DNA of 64,000 nt from Allobosea sp. 47.2.35 (GTDB lineage: Bacteria > Pseudomonadota > Alphaproteobacteria > Rhizobiales > Beijerinckiaceae), in NCBI RefSeq assembly GCF_024655635.1, contig NZ_JANLGI010000011.1, positions 1 through 64,000 of the forward strand, read 5' to 3'. The translations under genes and the position numbers were made by a program. The notes under the pieces were generated by a model. The model made no database searches, was not told where the DNA came from, and saw nothing but the letters and a program-made list of their open reading frames with translations. The first letter of the stretch is position 1, and every line of letters begins with the position of its first letter. Below are positions 43,550 through 52,080 of the stretch, in pieces.

Positions 43550-44842
43550 ATGATCAAGTCAGGTTGGATGGCCGCCTTGGCGGTTTCGCTCGGGGCGCTC
43601 GCCGCGCCGGCTTTCGCGCAGGACAAGCCGGCTGCGCTCGGCGTCGGCGTGCTCACCTTCACGTCAGGCCCGGCCGCCGCTTATGGCATGCCCGGCAAGA
43701 ACGCGGCCGAGCTGATGATCGACGAGATAAACGCCAAGGGCGGCATCGGCGGCGTGCCGCTGAAGGCGACCTATGTCGACGAGGCGCAAGGCACGCAGGG
43801 CGTGATCGCCGAGTACCGCCGCCTTGCGGATGACAAGACCAATCAGGTGATGATCGCGGCGCTGTCGAGCGCCAACTGCCTCGCACTGGCGCCGCTGGCC
43901 GAGCAACTCCAGGCCCCGACGATCGGCTGGAACTGCGACACGCACCAGCTCCTGCTCGACGGCAAGAGCCGCTATTACTTCCGCCCGAACGGCAACACGA
44001 TCCCCGAATTCGTCGCCTATGCGCTCTACCTGCTGCAGCAGAAGCCGGACGTGAAGCGCATCGCCATCGTCAATCCCGACTACGCCTTCGGCCATGACGC
44101 GGCCTTGATCTTCAAGACCGCGATGAAGGCGCTGAAGCCCGATGTCGAGGTCGTCGCGGAGCTCTTCCCGAAGCTCGGCTCGGCCAATTTCCAGACCGAG
44201 ATCTCGAAGCTCTCGGCCTCGCGCCCGGATGTGGTCTTCTCCAATCTCTGGGGCGCCGATCTCGAGAATTTCGTCCGTCAGGCCCAGCCGCGCGGGCTGT
44301 TCACCTCCAGCCAGGTCGTGCTGGCGCTGGGCGAGACCGTGCTCCAGCGTGTCGCGCTGCCGGAAGGCGTGATCGTCGGCGTGCTCGGCGACGGCTGGTG
44401 GATGTCGCCGGACGCCAAGGCCAATCCCGACACCAAGAGCTTCGTCGAGGCCTATCAGAAGCGCTACGGCGAATACCCGGTCTTTCCGTCGGTGAAGATG
44501 GCCAACGCCATCGTCTACATGAAGGCTGGCTACGAGGCCGCGATGAAGAAGAACGGCGGCAAATGGCCGAGCCGCGACGAGCTTGCCGAGGCCATGCGCG
44601 GCAGCACGGTCAAGACGCTGACCGGCACCACCGTGACCCGCAAGGACAATGACGGTCTCGTCGACCAGATCGTCGGCGTCACCACGAAATCGGCCGACTA
44701 CAAGTTCCCGGTCATCGGCGGCATGGTCCGCTACAAGGGCGATGCGCTGATGCCGCCTCAGGGCGAGGACGCGATCAAGTGGGTGGGCACGCTGACGCCG
44801 GCCTTCCTCGCCGCGCAGCCGAAGCCCGGCAGCTACAAGTAA
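43550..44842 (+). CDS. Liv-type ABC transporter substrate-binding protein
   Basis: 430 residues. Signal peptide MIKSGWMAALAVSLGALAAPAFAQ, then a type I periplasmic binding fold (GVGVLTFTSGPAAAYGMPGKNAAELMIDEINAKGGIGG, later IAIVNPDYAFGHDAA and FPSVKMANAIVYMKAGYEAA). The family binds branched-chain amino acids, amides, urea or aromatic acids. The start at 43550 follows GAGAGGAG; a frame open from 43448 begins in the palindrome. First gene of a five-gene importer. Substrate is probably that of the neighbouring catabolic genes. Confidence 0.94.
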   Translation: MIKSGWMAALAVSLGALAAPAFAQDKPAALGVGVLTFTSGPAAAYGMPGKNAAELMIDEINAKGGIGGVPLKATYVDEAQGTQGVIAEYRRLADDKTNQVMIAALSSANCLALAPLAEQLQAPTIGWNCDTHQLLLDGKSRYYFRPNGNTIPEFVAYALYLLQQKPDVKRIAIVNPDYAFGHDAALIFKTAMKALKPDVEVVAELFPKLGSANFQTEISKLSASRPDVVFSNLWGADLENFVRQAQPRGLFTSSQVVLALGETVLQRVALPEGVIVGVLGDGWWMSPDAKANPDTKSFVEAYQKRYGEYPVFPSVKMANAIVYMKAGYEAAMKKNGGKWPSRDELAEAMRGSTVKTLTGTTVTRKDNDGLVDQIVGVTTKSADYKFPVIGGMVRYKGDALMPPQGEDAIKWVGTLTPAFLAAQPKPGSYK

Positions 44843-44858
44843 GCGCACAACAGACACG

Positions 44859-44882
44859 GGGAGGGCGACTTCAAGCCCTCCC
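44859..44882 (+). terminator. Intercistronic hairpin after the binding-protein gene
   Basis: GGGAGGGC and GCCCTCCC pair perfectly around GACTTCAA, 17 bases after the stop. No T-run follows, so it is more likely a partial terminator or an mRNA-stabilising hairpin that raises binding-protein levels over the permeases, a common arrangement in ABC operons. Confidence 0.55.
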
Positions 44883-44918
44883 GCTCATTCCCTCATCATC
44901 ATGTCCAAGGTGCCGCCC

Positions 44919-45818
44919 ATGCTCGACACCCTGATTCCGCTCGCCGTCGACGGCCTTGCCAGCGCGGCACTGATCTTCTTCGTCGCGGTCGGGCTGACGC
45001 TCGTCTTCAGCGTGCTCCGCGTGCTCAACGTCGCACATGGCAGCTTCTACTCGATCGGCGCCTATGTCGCCGCCTCGATCGGCCTCTGGATTGCCGGCGC
45101 CGGGCTCAATCCCTGGCTCTCCTTCCCGGCGCTGATCCTCAGCGCGGCGATCGTCGCGGCGCTGTTCGGCCCGCTGGTCGAAAGCTGCCTGATGCGCTGG
45201 ACCTACGGCAAGTCGGAGGCGATCCAGATCCTCGTCACCTTCGGCCTGTTCCTGATCCTCGAGGACCTGCAGCGCATCGTCTTCGGTGTCTCCTCGCTCG
45301 CCGAGGATACGCCGATGCAATTGCTGGGCTCGACCCAGATCGGCGGCGTCGTCTATCTCAACTACCAGCTCCTGCTGATCGCGTTGGCGGCGCTTGTCGT
45401 CATCGGCCTGCGCGTCCTGCTGACCAAGACCCGGACCGGACGCCTCGTCACCGCCGTCGTCGCCGACCGCGAGATGGCGCAGAGCATCGGCATCAACACC
45501 AATCGCGTCTTCATCCTCTCCTTCTCGCTTGGCGTCTTCCTCGCGGCCTTGGGCGGGGCTCTCGCGACGCCAACGGCGGGCGCCGCGCCCGGCCTCGGCG
45601 CGGAGACCATGGTGCTCGCCTTCGCGGTTGCCGCCATCGGCGGGCTCGGCCAGATCGAGGGTGCCGCGCTGGCGGCGATCATCGTCGGCCTCGCCCGCGT
45701 GCTCGCGATCTATTTCGCGCCCTCGCTCGATGCCGTCGCCCCCTACATCGTCATGCTGGTCGTGCTGCTGATCCGCCCCTACGGGCTGTTCGGTCAGGCC
45801 GCGACCCGGAGGATCTGA
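44919..45818 (+). CDS. Branched-chain-type ABC permease, LivH-like
   Basis: 299 residues with about eight hydrophobic helices and the LivH pattern VGLTLVFSVLRVLNVAHGSFYSIGAYVAA, then VVADREMAQSIGINTNRVFILSFSLG and a final PYIVMLVVLLIRPYGLFG. The Met at 44919 is preferred because AAGGTG lies seven bases upstream; a Met at 44901 is the alternative. Forms the channel with the next gene. Confidence 0.92.
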   Translation: MLDTLIPLAVDGLASAALIFFVAVGLTLVFSVLRVLNVAHGSFYSIGAYVAASIGLWIAGAGLNPWLSFPALILSAAIVAALFGPLVESCLMRWTYGKSEAIQILVTFGLFLILEDLQRIVFGVSSLAEDTPMQLLGSTQIGGVVYLNYQLLLIALAALVVIGLRVLLTKTRTGRLVTAVVADREMAQSIGINTNRVFILSFSLGVFLAALGGALATPTAGAAPGLGAETMVLAFAVAAIGGLGQIEGAALAAIIVGLARVLAIYFAPSLDAVAPYIVMLVVLLIRPYGLFGQAATRRI

Positions 45819-45823
45819 CCGCC

Positions 45824-46747
45824 ATGCGCGTTGCCCTCTTCCTCATCGCGCTGGCAGCGCTGGCGCTCGCGCCCGTCGCCGCGCCCTGGCTGCAATTCGT
45901 GCTGACGCTCGCCATCGCCAAAGGCTTCGCCGCGCTCGGCGTCGCCGTGCTGCTGCGCGGCGGGCTGATCTCGATCGGTCATGCCATGTTCTACGCCGTC
46001 AGCGCTTATGCGATCGCCTTTCTCGCCCGGGCCGGGGTGAACGAGTTCGTCCTGCTGCTTCTGCTCGGGACGCTGGCCTCGGCCATCGCCGGCCTCATTG
46101 TCGGCGCCTTCCTGGTGCGCTACCGCGCGATCTTCTTCGCCATGCTCAATCTCGCCATGTCGATGGTGCTCTACGCGCTGATCTCGAAGCTCTACGGCAT
46201 TACCGGCGGCACGGATGGCATGCGCGTCGCGGTGCCCAGCTTCTTCGGCATCACGCTCGACAAGCCGCGTTTCGACACCGCGCTCTACTATGCCGGCATC
46301 GTGCTGATGGTCGGCGTCGGCTATGGCGTGCAGCGCTATCTGGCGAGCCCGCTCGGCCATGCGCTCTCGGCCGTGCATACCAACGAGCTCCGGCTCGAAT
46401 ATCTCGGTGTGCCGGTCCGCGTCGTGCTGCTGATCGCCTATACAGTTTCGGCCGCGCTCGCCGGCATCGGCGGGGCGATTGCGGCTCTGGCGATCGGCCA
46501 TATCCTGCCGGAATTCGCCTTCTGGACGGCGTCCGGCCATCTCGTGCTGGTCGCGGTGCTTGGCGGCATCGGCGGCGTCGCCGGTCCCTTCATCGGCTCG
46601 CTCTTCCTCGAAGTGCTGCACACGGTCGCGGTCGGCGTCACCGATGCCTGGAACCTGATCATCGGCGTCGCGCTGATCGGCGTCATCTTCTTCCTGCCGA
46701 GCGGGCTCTACGGCCTCATCCGGCGCCGCAGCGGAGAACCGGCATGA
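45824..46747 (+). CDS. Branched-chain-type ABC permease, LivM-like
   Basis: 307 residues with eight to nine hydrophobic helices and LivM landmarks: GGLISIGHAMFYAVSAYAIAFLAR, GITGGTDGMRV, VHTNELRLEYLGVPVRVVLLIAYTVSAALAG. It starts five bases after livH and overlaps livG by four bases (ATGA). Heterodimer partner of the LivH-like protein. Confidence 0.92.
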   Translation: MRVALFLIALAALALAPVAAPWLQFVLTLAIAKGFAALGVAVLLRGGLISIGHAMFYAVSAYAIAFLARAGVNEFVLLLLLGTLASAIAGLIVGAFLVRYRAIFFAMLNLAMSMVLYALISKLYGITGGTDGMRVAVPSFFGITLDKPRFDTALYYAGIVLMVGVGYGVQRYLASPLGHALSAVHTNELRLEYLGVPVRVVLLIAYTVSAALAGIGGAIAALAIGHILPEFAFWTASGHLVLVAVLGGIGGVAGPFIGSLFLEVLHTVAVGVTDAWNLIIGVALIGVIFFLPSGLYGLIRRRSGEPA

Positions 46748-47490
46748 CCACGCCTCTCCTCCAGGCCAAGGACCTGCGCATCGCCTTCTACGGCGTGAAG
46801 GCGGCCGACGGCGTCAATCTCGAAATCCGCGAGGGCGAGTTCCTCGCGATCATCGGGCCCAACGGCTCCGGCAAGACGACCTTCCTCAATCTCTGCACCG
46901 GCTATCTGCGGCCGAGCTCAGGCGAGGTCTATCTCGACGGCAAGCCGATCACGGCGATGGCGCCGCGCACCATCGCCCGCCGCGGCATCGCCCGCGCCTT
47001 CCAGATCCCGCAGCTCTTCCTCGACCAGACGGTGCTCGACAACCTGATGATCGCGGTCGCGGCCAAGCGCGGCATCTGGGTGCCCTTCAAGGCGCTCGGC
47101 GCCGAGGGGCGCCGCCAGGAGGCGGAGGAACTGCTGGCCCTGGTCGGGCTCGACCGCGAGGCCGGGCAGCTGGCCGGCACGCTGCCGGAAGGACGGCGCA
47201 AGCTGCTCGACATCGTCATCGCGCTCGCCCTGAAGCCGCGCCTCGTCCTGCTCGACGAGCCGACCAGCGGCGTCAGCACGATCGAGCGCTTCACCCTGAT
47301 GGAGACGCTGATGGGCGCCTTGCGCCAGGCCAAGGTCACGGCACTCTTCGTCGAGCACGACATGGACGTGGTGCAGCGCTACGCCGACCGCGTCGTCGTC
47401 TGGGATTCCGGTAGCGTCATGGCCGAGGGACCGCCCTCGGTCGTGTTCAAGGACGAGCGGGTGCTGCGCAACGTCGTGGGGGTGGCGTGA
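46744..47490 (+). CDS. ABC ATPase, LivG-like
   Basis: 248 residues. Walker A GPNGSGKTT, Q-loop RAFQIPQLF, Walker B LVLLDEPTSGVS and switch His FVEHDMD are normal. The signature, usually LSxGxQ in LivG, reads LPEGRRKLLDIVIAL, so the Ser and Gln that contact ATP are changed. The partner LivF is also off-consensus. It overlaps livM by four bases and livF by one. Confidence 0.91.
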   Translation: MTTPLLQAKDLRIAFYGVKAADGVNLEIREGEFLAIIGPNGSGKTTFLNLCTGYLRPSSGEVYLDGKPITAMAPRTIARRGIARAFQIPQLFLDQTVLDNLMIAVAAKRGIWVPFKALGAEGRRQEAEELLALVGLDREAGQLAGTLPEGRRKLLDIVIALALKPRLVLLDEPTSGVSTIERFTLMETLMGALRQAKVTALFVEHDMDVVQRYADRVVVWDSGSVMAEGPPSVVFKDERVLRNVVGVA

Positions 47491-48140
47491 TGCTTCGGAT
47501 CGAAGGGGTAAGTGCCGCGATCGCCGGCGTGCAGGTGTTGCGCTCGGTCTCGCTCGGGCTGACATCGGGCAGGACGACGATCCTGATCGGCCGCAACGGC
47601 GCCGGCAAGACCACGACGCTCAGGGCGATCATGGGCTTGCTGCCGGTGCAGGGCGGCTCGGTCCGGCTCGGCGGCGAGGAGATCGGCGCGACGCCGGCCT
47701 ATCGCCGTGCGGCGCAGGGCATCGGCTACGCGCCGGAGGATCGCAGGCTGGTTCCCGAATTCACCGTCGAGGACAACATCCTGCTGCCGGCTTTGGCGCT
47801 CAGCTTGCCGGCGGCCGAGCGGGCCCGGCGGCTCGACGAGGTCTATGCGCTGCTGCCGCAGCTCAAGACCATGCGCAAGCGGCCGGGCGGCGGCGTCTCG
47901 GGCGGGCAGGGCAAGATGGTGGCGCTGGGCCGGGCATTGATGGTCGCCCGCACGGCGCTGCTGCTCGACGAGCCCTTCCAGGGCCTCGCCCCGGCGCTGG
48001 CGCTCGAATATGCCCGCACGCTCGGCGAGCTCCGGCGCAACCGGCCCGACCTCGCCATCCTCGTCACGGAATCGACGCCGGCGTTGCTCGATGCCATTGC
48101 CGACGAGACGCTCCAGATCGAGCGCGGCGAGATCAACTGA
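47490..48140 (+). CDS. ABC ATPase, LivF-like
   Basis: 216 residues, slightly shorter than usual LivF (~235). Walker A GRNGAGKTTT, Q-loop GIGYAPEDRRL, signature GVSGGQGKMVALGRAL, Walker B ALLLDEPFQGLAP. The switch position reads LVTESTP, where the expected His (VEQ/EH context) is not evident. ATG at 47490 overlaps the livG stop by one base; a GTG three bases earlier is possible. Last gene of the importer operon, followed by a strong hairpin. Confidence 0.9.
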   Translation: MLRIEGVSAAIAGVQVLRSVSLGLTSGRTTILIGRNGAGKTTTLRAIMGLLPVQGGSVRLGGEEIGATPAYRRAAQGIGYAPEDRRLVPEFTVEDNILLPALALSLPAAERARRLDEVYALLPQLKTMRKRPGGGVSGGQGKMVALGRALMVARTALLLDEPFQGLAPALALEYARTLGELRRNRPDLAILVTESTPALLDAIADETLQIERGEIN

Positions 48141-48181
48141 GCCATTCCGGTCCGGTGCTGCCCGGCCCTTCAGGGCTATGT

Positions 48182-48216
48182 CGGCCCGCCCGCGCTTGAT
48201 GGCGCGCGGCGGGCCG
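48182..48216 (+). terminator. GC-rich hairpin ending the Liv operon
   Basis: CGGCCCGCC (48182-48190) pairs with GGCGGGCCG (48208-48216), with an inner CGCGC/GCGCG extension around TTGATG. The stop of livF is 42 bases upstream. The T-run after it is poor (ATTGCTGATT), so termination strength is uncertain. Confidence 0.55.
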
Positions 48217-48303
48217 ATTGCTGATTGCGCCTCGGCGAACGCCGACATCGGCGCTCGCACGGTTTAGCGCGCCGTCAAAATTTGCAGATCTGTCAGGGAA
48301 TGC

Positions 48304-48378
48304 TGGTGCTGCGAGAGAGGATTGAACTCTCGACCTCTCCATTACCAATGGAGTGCTCTACCACTGAGCTACCGCAGC
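48304..48378 (-). tRNA. tRNA-Thr, anticodon GGU
   Basis: A full cloverleaf on the minus strand. Acceptor GCTGCGG pairs with TCGCAGC (one G-U), the D arm is GCTC/GAGC, the anticodon stem CTCCA/TGGAG encloses TTGGTAA with anticodon GGT, and the T arm GAGAG/CTCTC encloses TTCAATC. Discriminator A and an encoded CCA follow, 75 bases in all. It decodes ACC and ACU. No other tRNA is visible in the window. Confidence 0.97.
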
Positions 48379-48489
48379 AGGTCCGGCGGCCGATGCGTTC
48401 GCGGTTGCTCTGAGGCGGTTGCGGGCGCTGGCGTCGTTCCGAAGCGGCGCCCTGATGCCACAACCTTGTGACGGACGCAACCCGCTCGA

Positions 48490-49206
48490 TCAATCCGGCA
48501 ACAATAACCGTGGATCGATCCGGAAGAGCCGGCCGTCGCCGAGCAGATGCGCGCTCAGTCCCGAGCGGAATAACGGCCGGAACGCGGCATCGCGCAGGTT
48601 GAGGCCGCCGGCATAGGCGCCCATCGCCGGCATCACGCAGCGCTGCGCCGACAAGGCGAAACAGCGCCGCCGGATCGCCCGCCCGCGCATCCTGACCTTC
48701 GCGGCCGGATGCAGATGCCCGGCGATCTCGTAGCCGCCTTCCGACGCGGTCGGCTCATGGCGCAGGGTCACGCCGGCGAGCACGATCTCCGCCGCGCTCT
48801 CGCCGCCCATGGCGCGGCTGATGGCGGGATCATGGTTCCCCGCGATCCAGAGCCAGTCGCGGCCCTGCTGCAGCGCGCCGAGCGCGGCGCGTGTCTCAGG
48901 GGCGAGGCGGTTTTCCGCATCGCGGTCATGAAAGGAATCACCTAGCGCGATCACGCGGACCGGCTGGTGGCGCCCGATCGCGGCGGCAAGCGCGGCGAGC
49001 GTCGCCGTCGAATCATAGGGCGGCAGCATCACGCCGCGCGCCGCATAGGCCGAGCCTTTCTCGAGATGCAGGTCCGCGACGACGAGCGTACGCTCCTCCG
49101 GCAGCCAGAGCGCGCCGGAGAGATCGGGCACGAGCGCCAGCTGGCCCAGCGTGAAGGTCTCGCTCGTCTCTCCGGACCTCTCGGTCAGTGCTGCCGCCGC
49201 CGTCAC
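48490..49206 (-). CDS. pdeM: Ligase-associated DNA damage response endonuclease PdeM
   Basis: 238 residues of the calcineurin-like phosphoesterase fold. Metal motifs are VVADLHLEKGSAYA, ALGDSFHDRD, AGNHDPAI and IAGHLHPAAKVR. PdeM proteins travel with an Lhr-like helicase, a metallo-beta-lactamase exonuclease and an ATP-dependent ligase; all four are here. The GTG start overlaps the helicase stop by four bases (GTGA), so it is coupled to the helicase gene upstream on the same strand. Confidence 0.92.
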   Translation of the reverse strand: MTAAAALTERSGETSETFTLGQLALVPDLSGALWLPEERTLVVADLHLEKGSAYAARGVMLPPYDSTATLAALAAAIGRHQPVRVIALGDSFHDRDAENRLAPETRAALGALQQGRDWLWIAGNHDPAISRAMGGESAAEIVLAGVTLRHEPTASEGGYEIAGHLHPAAKVRMRGRAIRRRCFALSAQRCVMPAMGAYAGGLNLRDAAFRPLFRSGLSAHLLGDGRLFRIDPRLLLPD

Positions 49207-51689
49207 GCCATCGCCTCTTCCGTTAGCATCGCCTCTGCTTCCGCCAGGATCTCGTCCGCCGCTTCGCCATAGACCGCCTCGCGCCCGATCTCGAGCATCA
49301 CGGAGACGCCGAGCGGCGAGACATGGTCGAGCGGCTGATGCACGATTCGGCCGCTGATCCGTGTCAGCATCTCACTAAGCCGGCGAATGTCGAGCAGGCC
49401 TGTCGCCGCATCGGCCCGCGCCGCCTTGAGCAGGATATGGTCCGGCTCGTGCCGGCGCAGCACGTCGTAGACGAGATCGGTCGAGATCGTCACTTGTCGG
49501 CCACTCTTCTCCTGGCCGGGGAAGCGCCGCTCGATCAGCCCGCCGATGATGGCGCAGGAGCGGAAGGTGCGCTTCATCAGCGCCGATTCCGCCATCCAGT
49601 CCTCAAGGTCGTCGCCGAGCATGTCCTGCGCGAAGAGTTCGTCGAGATTAAGCGCGCCGCGCGCGATCGCCGCCGTCATGTCGCCGAGCGTCCAGCAGGC
49701 CATGCCGTAATCGTTGCAGACGAAGCCGAGCGGGCGCATCCGGGCGCGCTCCAGCCGGCGCGTCAGCAGCATGCCGAGTGTCTGGTGGGCGAGGCGGCCC
49801 TCGAACGGATAGGCCGCGAGATAGAAGCGTCCACCGCGCGGAAAGGTCTCGACCAGAAGCTCGCCGGGCTGCGGCAGCCGGGATATTCGCTTCTGCGCGT
49901 GGAGCCAGGCCGAGACCTCCTCGGGCAGGGTGTGCCAGCGGCTGGGCGAGGCCAGGATGGCGCGCACGCGCGCGGCGAGGAAGGTCGAGAGCGGGAACTT
50001 GCCGCCGTCATAGGACGGAATCTTCGGATCGGTTCCGGCGGCGGCGCGCGAGCAGACCGCCTCGTTCTCGACGATGCCCTCGAAGCGCAGCACCTCGCCG
50101 GCGAAGACGAAGGTATCGCCCGGCACCATGGTCTCGGCGAAATACTCCTCGATCTCGCCGAGCACGCGCCCGCCGCGCGTGATCATGCCGGGCTGGCCGG
50201 GCTTGCCGGCACGCGCCCGGCCGAGCCTGACCTTCATCATCGTCGCCTCGACGATCGTACCGACATTCATGCGGTATTGCTGGATGACGCGGGCGTTGCT
50301 GGCGCGCCAGAGGCCGGCCTTGTCCTGCCGGAGCTTGGCGAAGCGCTCATAGCTCTTCAGCGCATAGCCGCCGGTCGCGACGAAATTGACGACGGCGTCG
50401 AAATCTGCGCGCGTGAGATCGGCGTAAGGAGCGGCGGTGCGGACCTCCTCGTAGAGCGCATCCGCCTCGAACCCGTCCGAGCAGGCGACGCCGAGCACAT
50501 GCTGGGCGAGGACATCGAGAGCGCCTATGCGCGGGGGCGGGGTGTCCTGCGCCGCCTCGTGGACAGCCTCCAGAGCGGCGCGGCACTCCAGCAACTCGAA
50601 GCGGTTCGATGGTACCAGCAGCGCCTCGGAGGGCTCGTCCATGCGGTGGTTGGAGCGGCCGATGCGCTGGATCAGCCGGCTCGCTCCCTTCGGCGCGCCG
50701 AGATTGACGACGAGGTCGACATCGCCCCAGTCGATGCCGAGATCGAGCGTCGCGGTGCAGACCACGGCCTTCAGCCGACCATCCGCCATCGCGGCCTCGA
50801 CCTTGCGGCGCTGCTGGGCGTCGAGCGAGCCGTGATGCAGCGCGATCGGCAGGTTGTCGTCATTGAGGTTCCAAAGCGCTTGGAACGCGAACTCCGCCTG
50901 CATGCGTGTGTTGACGAAGACGAGCGTCAGCTTGTGCGTGCGGATCGCCTCATAGACCTCGGCCATCGCATGCCGCGTCGTGTGGCCGGCGATCGGCAGG
51001 CGCCGTTCGGTGTCGAGGATGCCGATGCGTGGCTTGGCCCCGCCTGCGACGGTGACGAGCCCGGCCGGCGTTGTGGCACCGCCGAGATAGCGCTGGAGAT
51101 CGGCGGGCTCGCGCACCGTGGCCGAGAGGCCCACGCCTGAGACCTGCGGCGCCAGCGCCTTCAGGCGCGCGAGATCGAGCGCCAGCAGGTCGCCGCGCTT
51201 GGAGGTGACCAGCACATGCAATTCGTCGAGCACGATGCGGCGCAAGTTTGCGAAGAAGGGCGCGGCATCGCGATGCGAGACCAGCAGGGCGAGCTGCTCC
51301 GGCGTCGTCAGCAGGATATCGGGCGGGCGCTGGATCTGCCGCGTGCGCTTGGCGGCAGAGGTGTCCCCGGTGCGGGTCTCGATCGTGATCGGCAGCCCCA
51401 TCTCGCGCACGGGGGCTTCGAGATTACGGGCGATATCGACGGCGAGCGCCTTCAGCGGCGAGATGTAAAGTGTGTGCAGCCCGTCATGCTTGCCCTTGCG
51501 CTCGGCCAGCTCGACCAGCGAGGGCAGGAAGCCGGCGAGCGTCTTGCCGGCTCCGGTCGGCGCGACCAGCAGCGTCGAGCGCCCGGCGCGGGCTTCCTCC
51601 AGCAAGGCGAGCTGATGTGGCCGCACGCTCCAGCCGCGGCCAGTGAACCAGGCCTCGAAGGCGGGAGGGAGCGGAGAGGGAGCGGCCAT
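49203..51689 (-). CDS. Ligase-associated DNA damage response DEXH helicase (Lhr-like)
   Basis: 828 residues from MAAPSPLPPAFEAWF. Superfamily 2 helicase motifs: Q-like WSVRPHQLALL, Walker A VAPTGAGKTLAG, motif Ia YISPLKALAVD, Walker B LDELHVL (DELH), SAT as GLSATVRE, motif VI QRIGRSNHR. The Lhr winged-helix and C-terminal parts follow (LGDDLEDWMAESALMKRTFR). It translocates 3'-5' on single-stranded DNA and unwinds RNA:DNA hybrids in characterised members. A further 39 upstream residues are open but unlike the family. Works with pdeM, the exonuclease (53847) and the ligase (55815). Confidence 0.95.
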   Translation of the reverse strand: MAAPSPLPPAFEAWFTGRGWSVRPHQLALLEEARAGRSTLLVAPTGAGKTLAGFLPSLVELAERKGKHDGLHTLYISPLKALAVDIARNLEAPVREMGLPITIETRTGDTSAAKRTRQIQRPPDILLTTPEQLALLVSHRDAAPFFANLRRIVLDELHVLVTSKRGDLLALDLARLKALAPQVSGVGLSATVREPADLQRYLGGATTPAGLVTVAGGAKPRIGILDTERRLPIAGHTTRHAMAEVYEAIRTHKLTLVFVNTRMQAEFAFQALWNLNDDNLPIALHHGSLDAQQRRKVEAAMADGRLKAVVCTATLDLGIDWGDVDLVVNLGAPKGASRLIQRIGRSNHRMDEPSEALLVPSNRFELLECRAALEAVHEAAQDTPPPRIGALDVLAQHVLGVACSDGFEADALYEEVRTAAPYADLTRADFDAVVNFVATGGYALKSYERFAKLRQDKAGLWRASNARVIQQYRMNVGTIVEATMMKVRLGRARAGKPGQPGMITRGGRVLGEIEEYFAETMVPGDTFVFAGEVLRFEGIVENEAVCSRAAAGTDPKIPSYDGGKFPLSTFLAARVRAILASPSRWHTLPEEVSAWLHAQKRISRLPQPGELLVETFPRGGRFYLAAYPFEGRLAHQTLGMLLTRRLERARMRPLGFVCNDYGMACWTLGDMTAAIARGALNLDELFAQDMLGDDLEDWMAESALMKRTFRSCAIIGGLIERRFPGQEKSGRQVTISTDLVYDVLRRHEPDHILLKAARADAATGLLDIRRLSEMLTRISGRIVHQPLDHVSPLGVSVMLEIGREAVYGEAADEILAEAEAMLTEEAMA

Positions 51690-52080
51690 GCCGGCCGAAG
51701 ATAGGGGGTGATGAGGGAGAACGAAAGGGGAATAAAGGGGCTTGTGATTATAGCCGCTGGTAAAGTCGAGAGCCGAAACCTGCGGAGTGCCGCAATGTCT
51801 GCTCACGACCTGTTGCAGACATCAGCGAACTACGTCACCCGCCAGCAGCAGACCGATGACGCTATTCTTGTGTGAAGGCAAAAGAACCGCTTCCGTTTCT
51901 CTTGCCGCGCCCCCTCGGACTGCATCTCTGCCGATGCGAAAGAACGGTAACATCAGTGCTGGCCGTTGAGAAAATTTCTTCCCATTTTCTACGGTCCAGT
52001 CCTTGTAAACACTAAGAAATTTTGGGGGACGAAAGATGGCCCAGGGATTGCTGAGGCGAGGGAGGATAGGAGAGCAAAGA
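51690..52080. other. 391-base lower-GC intergenic region with an inverted repeat
   Basis: No convincing gene. The short frames here (60 and 119 codons on either strand) lack ribosome sites and recognisable domains. An 8-bp inverted repeat ATGTCTGC...GCAGACAT (51795-51802 and 51815-51822) is the only structure seen. From about 51730 to 52860 the sequence is visibly less GC-rich than its flanks, which suggests foreign DNA that includes the phosphatase gene downstream. Confidence 0.5.

Noticed and set aside
48225..48413. Short frames overlapping the tRNA-Thr
   Set aside because: The sequence is fully explained by the tRNA cloverleaf on the opposite strand.
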